Assembly: GCA_016934215.1 (NCBI GenBank)
Contig: JAFGTE010000013.1
Coordinates: forward strand, 62,001-126,000
Length of the DNA stretch: 64,000 bases
Reading direction: 5' to 3'
Origin: Candidatus Peregrinibacteria bacterium
GTDB lineage: Bacteria; Patescibacteriota; Gracilibacteria; UM-FILTER-43-11
In this document: in pieces, positions 47,495 through 56,126 of the stretch
Position numbering within the stretch: the stretch's first letter is position 1
Layout of the letters: each line of letters opens with the position of its first letter
Notes under the pieces: model-generated
Databases searched by the model: none
Told to the model about the DNA's origin: nothing
Seen by the model: the letters and a program-made list of their open reading frames with translations, nothing else
Program-made: the position numbers and the translations under genes

Positions 47495-48973
47495 TTAAGC
47501 ATTCGCTTCCATTTCACGAATTCTGAATTTATGAACATTAATTTCCTCTTGTTTTCGAGCGATTTCTTCTTTTTTCTTTTCAATTTCTTCTTTTTTTCGT
47601 TTTAAAGCCTCCTGTCTTTTATCATTCCCTGAGCTCAAGGCATTTATTTCTACCTGTATGGTTCTGGCTTCATATTCGAGTTGGCTTAATTGCACTTGCA
47701 ATCTGCCCAGATCACTTTCGGCAGTTTCTAAAAGTCTTTTTTCTTTTGACAGTGTTTCCTGTTTTCCGATCGCCACTTTATCCTTTTTGTGTTCTATTTC
47801 ACCCGCTTCTCTTTCGGCTCTTTTTAAACTTGCTTCTGCAGCTCTGAGTCCTTCCTCTGCTTTCTTAGCAGCTTCTCTGTTAACTGTATAATCATACTTT
47901 TGATATTCAGCTTTTCTACGCTTTACTTCTTCCCTTTGTTTTTCAATAAAGCTTCTGGTCATGATAATCTCTTCTTTCTTTTTCTCGAGGTCTTCTTCCA
48001 ATTTAGCTTTCTCTTTTTTTCTGTTCTTTTTTTGCGCTGCTGTTTCAGTTTCCGCCGGTTCAATAATTGCCTCTCCAATAGTCACTTCGAAAGGGGACTC
48101 ACCCGCTTCTGTCCCCCCTGCCGCTTTGGTTGGCGGCACCATATATTCTCCTAATTCTTTCGAAATCGCGTTTGCATAGGCATAAGTGTTATCGTCCTCA
48201 TAATAATGGTTACCCGTGGCGACCCATGCATCATTTTCTTTTTGCTCTTTACTGGCCCATTCCCATTTTCCATCATGAAACCGGAAGAAGGTTTCTGTGT
48301 CGCCTGTTTTGACAACGTAGGTCCCATCCTCAAGACGCTTACCCATACTGCTGCTCAAAAGTGATTCTCCTGCGCTTTCAAGGGACTCACCAGCTCCGGT
48401 TATCCCTGTTCTGGCGGCCAGATTGATGTTTCTTCCGGGAGTCGGGGTATTTGCTGTCTGACCGGATTCGAGTGCCATAACGGCCAGTGTATAAGGTCCG
48501 ATTCTGCCGTCGATAATCGCTCCGGGGTCACCGGCAAGATTATATTTATCAAAAAGTACCCGCTGCATGGCCTTAATCTTCTCCTGAGCTTCACCCGGAT
48601 CAGTAATTCCCATTTTTTCCGCAAAAATTTTGTTCCATTTTGTCCAGCCGGTATAGTTTCCAAGTTCTGATGTATAGTCCGCAATGGCTTTTTTTGTTTT
48701 TGGTTTTTTCAGCATTGCCTCAACATTCTGCGTTACCTGATCTCGTAAGGCGTACTGCCTTCTTTGAGATTCGGCTAAACTGGCCCGTTGTCTGGGCGTT
48801 AATTCGCGTCGGGAAGGCCTTTCGGGCGTTTTTTTGCCCCGTTTCCCCTGTTCCCCTTCCTCTGTTGCCCATGGATTCATGACAGGTTTTGGTCCGCTCT
48901 GACTGGCTCTGTATTCTTCGTATACGAACTTTCCTGATTCAAAGTCTTTTGATGTAAAGCAATAAATATTCAT
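47495..48973 (-). CDS. Hypothetical protein: PG-binding-like domain + 'KWEWAS' module + long C-terminal coiled coil
   Basis: 'IDGRIGPYTLAVMAL', 'DGTYVVKTGDTETFFRFHDGKWEWASKEQKENDAWVATGNHYY', coiled-coil Lys/Glu tail. Confidence 0.7.
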   Translation of the reverse strand: MNIYCFTSKDFESGKFVYEEYRASQSGPKPVMNPWATEEGEQGKRGKKTPERPSRRELTPRQRASLAESQRRQYALRDQVTQNVEAMLKKPKTKKAIADYTSELGNYTGWTKWNKIFAEKMGITDPGEAQEKIKAMQRVLFDKYNLAGDPGAIIDGRIGPYTLAVMALESGQTANTPTPGRNINLAARTGITGAGESLESAGESLLSSSMGKRLEDGTYVVKTGDTETFFRFHDGKWEWASKEQKENDAWVATGNHYYEDDNTYAYANAISKELGEYMVPPTKAAGGTEAGESPFEVTIGEAIIEPAETETAAQKKNRKKEKAKLEEDLEKKKEEIIMTRSFIEKQREEVKRRKAEYQKYDYTVNREAAKKAEEGLRAAEASLKRAEREAGEIEHKKDKVAIGKQETLSKEKRLLETAESDLGRLQVQLSQLEYEARTIQVEINALSSGNDKRQEALKRKKEEIEKKKEEIARKQEEINVHKFRIREMEANA

Positions 48974-48984
48974 GATAATAAAAA

Positions 48985-50208
48985 TTAACCAAGTTGTATT
49001 TTTGGGTAGCGTGGCTTCCCGTCAGATTTTGTAATAGTCAATTCCCCTTGTTCGGTAATCGTTAAAACATCTCCTTCCTGCAGTTTCATATCGTCAATCT
49101 TTGCACCTACTTTTCGTGCCACGAGGTTGAGAACCCGGAAGGTACGGGGGGATGATTTTGAGTTTTTGGGTTTTGCCTGCTCCCGGTAATTGACAGCCAG
49201 CGCCGCGGAAAGAAAAGTGTTATTCCGTCTACAGGTCCAGCCTTCGATTTTGAATTGTCTTGCCGGAATATCGCCTCCCTGATCGAGCCTGGTATACTTG
49301 ACCTGAATGATTTCATCCAGTCTTTTTCCGCTGACCCGCTGTCTCATTTCTCTTTCAGGCGGTATATTTCTTTGTGGCGGTTCGGCACCTCTGGGAGCCT
49401 TTCCTGTCTGAACACTCAGATAATTTAAGGCGTCTAAAAAGAGTGCCCAGTTTTCACCGTCTGGTGAATAACTCTTCTTGTTCAAATTGGAACGGCCGGG
49501 AGGAATCGGTTTCATTTTGCTTCCCTTTGAATGTCTGGTCATCCAGTAGTCATTCAGTGCGCTCACACTATAAGGCCCCATCAGCCCATCGATGTATATC
49601 CAGGGATTGGATTTTTCTCTTTCAAGACTGATTTGAAAAACGTCGTTCTGATAATAATCGACCAGCACATGCTGAGCCGCGGCTGTAATACGCCTATAAG
49701 TGACTGTCTTGCCGGCCCCGCGATAAGCTTCCGGAATGTCCGTCAGATTGATAACCTCCGCAAAATCACGATTCCAGGCCTGATAACTATTATTTCGATA
49801 CCCTTTATTTCTATGAATAAAAGCATGGAGTTTGTCACCGATGGCCGGATTCTCCAATGCTTCGCGTACCTTATTGATGTACCACTCCTGACATTCCCGG
49901 GTTTCAAAAATTTCTTCGATAGTGCGCCTTCTTAAGTTCTCTCTGGCGCCTGGGGGTACCGGACGGGGGGATTCTTTCAGTTTCTTTTCGGTTTCTGCTT
50001 TGGTTCTCAGTTCCACCCTCCCTCTTTCTTCTTTGGCCCAGTCGGGCATTTCCTGGGTATCCCTTGGCTTATGAATCCAGTCTGCCACATCCCCTACTCC
50101 GGGCATCTGAGTCACGAGCGTCGGGCGTTTGCGATCTTTTTCTGTTAAGCAAATAAACCTTTTTCTGTCTCTGAAGTCCTTATTTTGATCAAAACAATAT
50201 AATTCCAT
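48985..50208 (-). CDS. Hypothetical protein with PG-binding-like domain ('IDGLMGPYSVSAL')
   Basis: 407 aa; N-terminus 'MELYCFDQNKDFRDRKRF' resembles 'MNIYCFTSKDFESGKF' of the next gene. Confidence 0.65.
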   Translation of the reverse strand: MELYCFDQNKDFRDRKRFICLTEKDRKRPTLVTQMPGVGDVADWIHKPRDTQEMPDWAKEERGRVELRTKAETEKKLKESPRPVPPGARENLRRRTIEEIFETRECQEWYINKVREALENPAIGDKLHAFIHRNKGYRNNSYQAWNRDFAEVINLTDIPEAYRGAGKTVTYRRITAAAQHVLVDYYQNDVFQISLEREKSNPWIYIDGLMGPYSVSALNDYWMTRHSKGSKMKPIPPGRSNLNKKSYSPDGENWALFLDALNYLSVQTGKAPRGAEPPQRNIPPEREMRQRVSGKRLDEIIQVKYTRLDQGGDIPARQFKIEGWTCRRNNTFLSAALAVNYREQAKPKNSKSSPRTFRVLNLVARKVGAKIDDMKLQEGDVLTITEQGELTITKSDGKPRYPKIQLG

Positions 50209-50354
50209 AAGGTATTTATTTTTGTTTTAGTTCAATTAATTTCAGTTCAATTAAATTAATCTATTAATTATATCATTTTTTTACTCAAATTGCAAATAGT
50301 ATTGATGGCTCCTTTTAGCTATAATCGCTATAGTTATCACCTCGCATAAAAGGC

Positions 50355-51395
50355 ATGATTGAACGTGACAATGAAATCACCAGCGCCAAGGGAAAAATGG
50401 CTGATAATAAGCTTGATTTAGCCTTACGGCCAAAGACTTTAGCGGAATACGTGGGGCAGGCAGATGCTAAAATGAACCTTACGGTCTCGATGACAGCGGC
50501 CAAAAAACGCAAAGAACCTCTGGAACACGTGCTTTTTTACGGTCCTCCGGGCCTTGGAAAGACTACTTTAGCCAATATCATCGCCAGTGAAATGGGGGTG
50601 AGTATCAAAACCACCTCCGGACCGGCTATCGAAAAGCAGGGGGATCTGGCTTCCATTCTGACGAATCTTAAAGAGAATGACATCCTGTTCATCGATGAGA
50701 TCCACCGCCTGAAAACCCAGATCGAGGAAATTCTTTATAGCGCTATGGAAGACTACGCACTGGATATCATCATCGGCAAGGGGCCGGCGGCCAGAAGTAT
50801 GCGGCTGGAACTCCCCCGTTTTACCCTGATCGGAGCCACCACTAAAATCGGTTCGCTTTCTGCCCCGCTCCGCGATCGTTTCGGCCATGTATATAAGCTG
50901 GATTTTTACTCAGAAGAGGAGATTCAGCAGATTCTAAAACGCAGCGCCATCCTGCTGGAAATGAAGATTGAAGAAAAGGCCCTGACAGAAATCGCCCAGT
51001 GCAGCCGCCGGACGCCCCGTATCGCCAATCGCCTGCTCAAGCGTATCCGGGATTTTGCGACGGTAGAAGAAGTGAGTCCTATTACACTGAAATTCACACA
51101 GAAATGTCTGGTCACCATGGGGGTCGACATGCTGGGCCTGGATAAGACCGACCGCCAGATTTTACTGGCCATTATCGAAAAATTCCAGGGCGGACCGGTG
51201 GGCGTGAATGCCATTGCCGCCGCCACCAGTGAGGAGGCGGAAACGATTGAAGACTTATACGAACCCTATCTCCTTCAGATCGGCTTTTTAGACCGCACGA
51301 AGCGGGGACGAGTCGTGACGGAAAATGCCTATATGCACTTAGAAATCAAAGCACCCAAAAAGAAAAACATAGAACAAAAACACTTGTTTAATTAA
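50355..51395 (+). CDS. ruvB: Holliday junction DNA helicase RuvB
   Basis: 'LRPKTLAEYVGQ', 'HVLFYGPPGLGKTTLANIIASEMG', 'LFIDEIHRL', 'LIGATTKIGSLSAPLRDRFG'. Confidence 0.97.
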   Translation: MIERDNEITSAKGKMADNKLDLALRPKTLAEYVGQADAKMNLTVSMTAAKKRKEPLEHVLFYGPPGLGKTTLANIIASEMGVSIKTTSGPAIEKQGDLASILTNLKENDILFIDEIHRLKTQIEEILYSAMEDYALDIIIGKGPAARSMRLELPRFTLIGATTKIGSLSAPLRDRFGHVYKLDFYSEEEIQQILKRSAILLEMKIEEKALTEIAQCSRRTPRIANRLLKRIRDFATVEEVSPITLKFTQKCLVTMGVDMLGLDKTDRQILLAIIEKFQGGPVGVNAIAAATSEEAETIEDLYEPYLLQIGFLDRTKRGRVVTENAYMHLEIKAPKKKNIEQKHLFN

Positions 51396-51401
51396 TTGTT
51401 T

Positions 51402-51478
51402 GTTCGTAGCTTGTGGTTCGTGGCTTGCTCGTTTTGCGCGCCACTACGAACCACGAGCCAAACACTACGAACCATTCC
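51402..51478. repeat. Eleven-unit degenerate heptanucleotide array upstream of dnaG with self-complementary halves
   Basis: gttcgta gcttgtg gttcgtg gcttgct cgttttg cgcgcca ctacgaa ccacgag ccaaaca ctacgaa ccattcc | ATG. Confidence 0.8.
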
Positions 51479-53221
51479 ATGAACCATCTCGACGAAATCC
51501 GGGCTAAGATCGCTATTGAAGATCTTGTGGGCGGCTATGTTCAGCTGAAAAAGGCAGGCCGGAATCTGAAAGGCCTCTGTCCTTTTCATAACGATACACA
51601 TCCCAGTTTTATGGTGAGTCCCGAAAAGGGTATCGGTTACTGTTTTGCCTGTAACAATGGCGGGGATATTTTTAAATTCATCCAGCTGATTGAAAAAGTG
51701 GATTTTCCGGCGGCCGTGAAAATTCTGGCAGATAAGGCCGGCGTGCGGCTGCCTGAGTTCAAGCCCGAAGCCCACAACGAAAAACTGCGCATGCTCAAGG
51801 TCAATGAGCAGGCGGCCGAGTTCTTTACAGAACAGCTCAGAAGTTCGGAAAGCGGCATGAAATATTTTAAGGATCGGGGGCTTTCAGAAGCCACAATCAA
51901 AGAATTTCAGCTGGGGCTGGCTTCTGATTCTTATACGGCCCTTAGGGATTACCTAAAGAAATCTGATTTTGATGAAAAATTTCTCCTTGAGGCAGGATTG
52001 ATCAGTCAGCGATCGATTGCCGATAAAAGTACTTTCGACCGCTTCCGGAACCGTATGATGTTTCCCATTCATGATCAGCAGGGTAATGTGGTCGGTTTTG
52101 GGGGGCGCATCATCGGAGAAGGCGAACCTAAATACCTGAATTCGCCTGACACGCCGGTATACAACAAAAGCTTTGTGCTTTATGGCCTGCATCTGGCTAA
52201 GGAAGCGATAAAGAAAGAAGATCTGGCCATTTTTGTGGAAGGCTATATGGACGTGATCGCCGCCCATCAGGCAGGTACCGGAAATGTCATCGCGACCTCG
52301 GGCACGGCTCTGACCACTCCTCAGCTCAGACTGATCAAACGCTATACCAGAAATATCGCTTTCGCTTTTGATGCGGACAGTGCGGGCGCGGAAGCGACCA
52401 AGCGAGCCATTGAACTGGCCCAGGAAGCGGAGCTTAATCTTCGTATCATCCTGATCCCGGAAGGCAAAGACCCCGATGAGTGTATCCGGAAGAATCCGGA
52501 TGCCTGGAAGCAGGCAATAAAGAAGGCTGTGCGGGTGATGGATTTTTATTTTTCCCATGCTTTTTCGCTTTATGATGCCAAAGACATTGACGGTAAAAAG
52601 GCCATTCTGAACATGCTGCTCCCTCTTATTAAACAGACGACCAGCAGCGTGGAGCAAAACGAGCATTTAAAACGTCTGGCGTACGAGCTTAAGACGGAGG
52701 TGAAATTCCTGTGGGAAGACATGAAAAAGCTGGAAAGCCGAAAAACCTATCAGCCTGTCGCCGGAACCGAAGTGCCCGCTCCGCAGAAGGAGGTTTTCAG
52801 CCGCGAAGAATTCCTGCTGGGCTTTATTATGGACCGTCCTGAATTATATGAAATCGTCCATTCCAATCTGATCGATGTTGCCGGTTTTGACCCTGTCACG
52901 GAAAAAATTTACAAGACCTTAAAAAGAGTGTACAATTCGCGAAGCATTGTGGAATTACGGGAGCTGCAGGGAGAACTTTCTGAAGAAGAACGGCAAAGAC
53001 TCAGCATCCTCCCTCTCCTTATCGAAGAATACTATCCTGATTTTTCTGAAGAAGCTGCCAGAAAAGAAGTCATGAGTCTGATCCGTCAGATCAACAAAAA
53101 AAATCTCCGCGCTTCGCAGAAGGAGTTTGAATTCAGGATTCGGGAGGCGCAGGACTCCGGCGAACGAACCCTGCTTCTCAATCAATATTCTCAGATTCTC
53201 AAGCTAGCTAACAAACTATAA
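51479..53221 (+). CDS. dnaG: DNA primase
   Basis: 'MNHLDEIRAKIAIEDLVGGYVQLKKAGRNLKGLCPFHNDTHPSFMVSPEKGIGYCFACNNGGD' zinc finger, TOPRIM 'VEGYMDVIAAHQAG'. Confidence 0.96.
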   Translation: MNHLDEIRAKIAIEDLVGGYVQLKKAGRNLKGLCPFHNDTHPSFMVSPEKGIGYCFACNNGGDIFKFIQLIEKVDFPAAVKILADKAGVRLPEFKPEAHNEKLRMLKVNEQAAEFFTEQLRSSESGMKYFKDRGLSEATIKEFQLGLASDSYTALRDYLKKSDFDEKFLLEAGLISQRSIADKSTFDRFRNRMMFPIHDQQGNVVGFGGRIIGEGEPKYLNSPDTPVYNKSFVLYGLHLAKEAIKKEDLAIFVEGYMDVIAAHQAGTGNVIATSGTALTTPQLRLIKRYTRNIAFAFDADSAGAEATKRAIELAQEAELNLRIILIPEGKDPDECIRKNPDAWKQAIKKAVRVMDFYFSHAFSLYDAKDIDGKKAILNMLLPLIKQTTSSVEQNEHLKRLAYELKTEVKFLWEDMKKLESRKTYQPVAGTEVPAPQKEVFSREEFLLGFIMDRPELYEIVHSNLIDVAGFDPVTEKIYKTLKRVYNSRSIVELRELQGELSEEERQRLSILPLLIEEYYPDFSEEAARKEVMSLIRQINKKNLRASQKEFEFRIREAQDSGERTLLLNQYSQILKLANKL

Positions 53222-53224
53222 TTT

Positions 53225-54478
53225 ATGGCCAAGAAGGTTCAAAAGAAGTTTATTGCGCAACCGGATGATGAGACTTTAGCCAAATATCCCAAAGCGATCA
53301 AAGGCCTTCTCCAGAAGGGGCGGGAACAACGTTTTATCACTCACAAAGAGCTTCTTAAGGCGATTCCTGAAATTGAGGATAACGTTATCATGCTGGATGA
53401 AATTTATACCCTGTTCATGGATCTGGGCATTGAAGTGATTGATGTCAAAAAGGACGCTATTTGGGGTAAACAAACTTCCAAAGGTAAATCAGATCTGATG
53501 CTGGAAGAAGAAGACGACTGGCTGGAGCTCGATGAAGAATTTCCGGATGAAGAAGCCGATCCGGATGCCCTTGAAAAAGAAGATAAGGAGAAGGATGAGG
53601 AGGATGCGGAAGAGAAAGAACAGGCGGCCAAGAAGCGTGCCAATTTAAAGGAAATCGCCAATGATTCAGTTCGTATGTATCTCTCTGAAATCGGCCGTGT
53701 GGAACTTTTAACGGCAGATGAGGAGATCAAGCTGGCCAAGGCCATTGCCAAAGGTGACCCGGTGGCCAAACAAAAGCTGGCTGAAGCCAACCTCAGACTG
53801 GTCGTTTCCATTGCTAAAAAGTATATCGGCCGCGGTCTTTCTTTCCTCGACTTGATTCAGGAGGGTAATATCGGCCTTTTCCGGGCCGTGGAAAAGTTCG
53901 ACCCGAAGCGCGGTTTCAAGTTCTCGACTTATGCCACCTGGTGGATCCGTCAGGCGATTACCCGCGCCATTGCTGATCAGGCTCGCACCATCCGTATTCC
54001 GGTGCACATGGTCGAGACCATCAATAAGCTTACCCACACTCAGCGCCGGCTGCTTCAGGAGTTTGGGCGCGAACCAACCGTGGATGAACTGGCTTCCGAA
54101 ATGGATATGGACATCAAAAAAGTCCGCCATATTCTCAAGATTTCTCAGGATATTGTATCGCTGGAAGCGCCGGTGGGGGCCGAGGAAGACAGCAAGCTCG
54201 GTGATTTTATTGAAGACGACGATGCCATTTCCCCAAGCGATTCGACCAACCGTCAGATTATGAAAGAGAACATCCACTTTATGCTCCAGTATCTGACCCC
54301 CCGCGAACAAAAGATCATCCGCATGCGTTTTGGTCTGGATGACGGAATCGGCCATACGCTGGAGGAAGTGGGTAAGGAATTCGGCGTGACCCGCGAACGC
54401 ATCCGTCAGATTGAAGCGAAGATTTTACAGAAAATGCGCGACCATCCTACCAGTGTAAAAATTAAAGACCGATTCTAA
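53225..54478 (+). CDS. rpoD: RNA polymerase primary sigma factor (sigma-70)
   Basis: '[21 protein letters not shown]', '[37 protein letters not shown]', '[28 protein letters not shown]'. Confidence 0.97.
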   Translation: MAKKVQKKFIAQPDDETLAKYPKAIKGLLQKGREQRFITHKELLKAIPEIEDNVIMLDEIYTLFMDLGIEVIDVKKDAIWGKQTSKGKSDLMLEEEDDWLELDEEFPDEEADPDALEKEDKEKDEEDAEEKEQAAKKRANLKEIANDSVRMYLSEIGRVELLTADEEIKLAKAIAKGDPVAKQKLAEANLRLVVSIAKKYIGRGLSFLDLIQEGNIGLFRAVEKFDPKRGFKFSTYATWWIRQAITRAIADQARTIRIPVHMVETINKLTHTQRRLLQEFGREPTVDELASEMDMDIKKVRHILKISQDIVSLEAPVGAEEDSKLGDFIEDDDAISPSDSTNRQIMKENIHFMLQYLTPREQKIIRMRFGLDDGIGHTLEEVGKEFGVTRERIRQIEAKILQKMRDHPTSVKIKDRF

Positions 54479-54502
54479 TTTTTCTAACTCTTTCTTAAAT
54501 TT

Positions 54503-54988
54503 ATGGCAGACGATAATTCAAAAGAAGTATTAGTAACCAAAGCAGGCCTTGATAAGCTCAAGACCGAACTGAAGGAATTTCAGGAAGTCAGGCGCAAAGA
54601 AGTCGCACAACGGCTGAAAGAGGCCATCGCTTACGGTGACCTTTCGGAGAATTCTGAATACGAAGAAGCCAAAAACGAACAGGCTTTTGTGGAAGGCCGC
54701 ATCGTGGAACTGGAGCAGATGATCGCCAACGCCAAAATTATTACCGATGACAAGCGAGGTGAAGATACGGTTCAAATCGGAACGACGGTCACGGTTCAGA
54801 ACATTACTGAAAATGACGAGCCTGAAACGTATACGATTGTCGGTTCCACCGAAGCAAATCCTGTTGAGTCAAAAATTTCAAATGAGTCCCCTATCGGTTC
54901 TGCGATTTTAGGCAAGGCTAAAAATGACATGGTTAAGGTTAAAGTACCTGCCGGTGTTTTTGAATACAAGATTCTGAAAATTAAGTAA
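54503..54988 (+). CDS. greA: Transcription elongation factor GreA
   Basis: 'VTKAGLDKLKTELKEFQEVRRKEVAQRLKEAIAYGDLSENSEYEEAKNEQAFVEGRIVELEQMI', 'SPIGSAILGK'. Confidence 0.96.
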   Translation: MADDNSKEVLVTKAGLDKLKTELKEFQEVRRKEVAQRLKEAIAYGDLSENSEYEEAKNEQAFVEGRIVELEQMIANAKIITDDKRGEDTVQIGTTVTVQNITENDEPETYTIVGSTEANPVESKISNESPIGSAILGKAKNDMVKVKVPAGVFEYKILKIK

Positions 54989-55090
54989 CCTGTGAGTTAT
55001 TTGGGCTTTACCCGATCCTGGAGTCGTCCCCTTTAGTACTTGATTTTTTTTGTAAACCTATTATAATAAATTTCCTCTAACTATTTTCCA

Positions 55091-55375
55091 ATGTCCAATA
55101 ACCAAGCTCCCATCGATGTTTTCCCTCTGCCTGAAATCCCCTCGGAACTAACTGAGGAACTTCAGGCGACCATCGATGAGTTTAAAAGGTTAAGAGCGGA
55201 ACACGAGCGATTGCTCGCCGCTTCAGAGCGTGTCGAAGAAGGTACTGGCCTGTTGTACGACATGGCACATTTGGAAAGAGATCTAAATAGATTGAGAATG
55301 CAAATTGATAAAACTATAGCCCAGTCACTGAGCACTGCTCCTCCGCCTTCTCGCCGTAAAGCTATTGGAAAATAA
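55091..55375 (+). CDS. Small helical hypothetical protein
   Basis: 94 aa, coiled-coil-like; TATAAT upstream at ~55064-55069. Confidence 0.55.
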   Translation: MSNNQAPIDVFPLPEIPSELTEELQATIDEFKRLRAEHERLLAASERVEEGTGLLYDMAHLERDLNRLRMQIDKTIAQSLSTAPPPSRRKAIGK

Positions 55376-55447
55376 GCGGCGAACTGATCGGAGTTTGATT
55401 TTTTGGTGTTTTTTTGGTATAATAAAATGATTTGCTGAACCTAAATT

Positions 55448-55858
55448 TTGATGGCCAAGGATCAAAGTACCACCACCGCAACCGCCACCGACGACAAAAA
55501 GGTTTTAAGTATTCCGGCAGACATCAGCGAGCGTTTTGGTGATCTGGTGGAACTGATCAAGGGCAGCCGAAGTATGGATGATAGCGAAAGGCAGTATTGG
55601 ATTGATGTACTGCCCATCATGTCTGACGACCAGATTCAGAATCTGAGAGACATTCTGGACAATGAAAAAAAACAACTGGCTGAAGCAGAAGCCGCCTATT
55701 CAGAGGGGACGCAGGATAATTTTCTCCAGACGGCACATAAATTTGACGAGGAAATTTATAAAGAAAAAAAACGCGCCCGGATGGAAGCGGAAAAATTGTA
55801 TGAAAAAGAGGAGATCGAGAATGAAGCCGCCGTTCTTAAAGAACTTGAAAACCTTTAA
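55448..55858 (+). CDS. Small helical hypothetical protein (YW..L..M..DQ motif)
   Basis: 136 aa; TGGTATAAT promoter upstream. Confidence 0.6.
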   Translation: MMAKDQSTTTATATDDKKVLSIPADISERFGDLVELIKGSRSMDDSERQYWIDVLPIMSDDQIQNLRDILDNEKKQLAEAEAAYSEGTQDNFLQTAHKFDEEIYKEKKRARMEAEKLYEKEEIENEAAVLKELENL

Positions 55859-56082
55859 TCCTTCTTTTCTGATGCGGGCTTGGTTTTCTTTTCTTTTTCA
55901 GGTTTTTTTCGTGAATCGGTTGAATAAAAACCTTCTCCTTTAAACTGGATTCCGGGAGCCTCCAGGAGTTTTTGAGTTTCGTGATGCCCGCATTCTAAAC
56001 ATTTCTGTTTGCCATGACCTTGCTGAAGAAGTTTTTGAAACTCATGACCACATTTCAGACATTTAAATTTATAGTTAGGCAT
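55855..56082 (-). CDS. FmdB-type zinc ribbon protein
   Basis: 'MPNYKFKCLKCGHEFQKLL...KQKCLECGHHETQKLLEAPGIQFKGEGFYSTD'. Confidence 0.85.
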   Translation of the reverse strand: MPNYKFKCLKCGHEFQKLLQQGHGKQKCLECGHHETQKLLEAPGIQFKGEGFYSTDSRKKPEKEKKTKPASEKKD

Positions 56083-56126
56083 GCTAAAATTTTTTCGTTG
56101 CTGGCTATTAGTATAATAATATTTTC

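Noticed and set aside
50226-50254. Repeat TTTTAGTTCAATTAA/TTTCAGTTCAATTAA upstream of 50208 gene
   Set aside because: Period is 15 rather than 7, two copies only, very AT-rich; not included in the heptad set.
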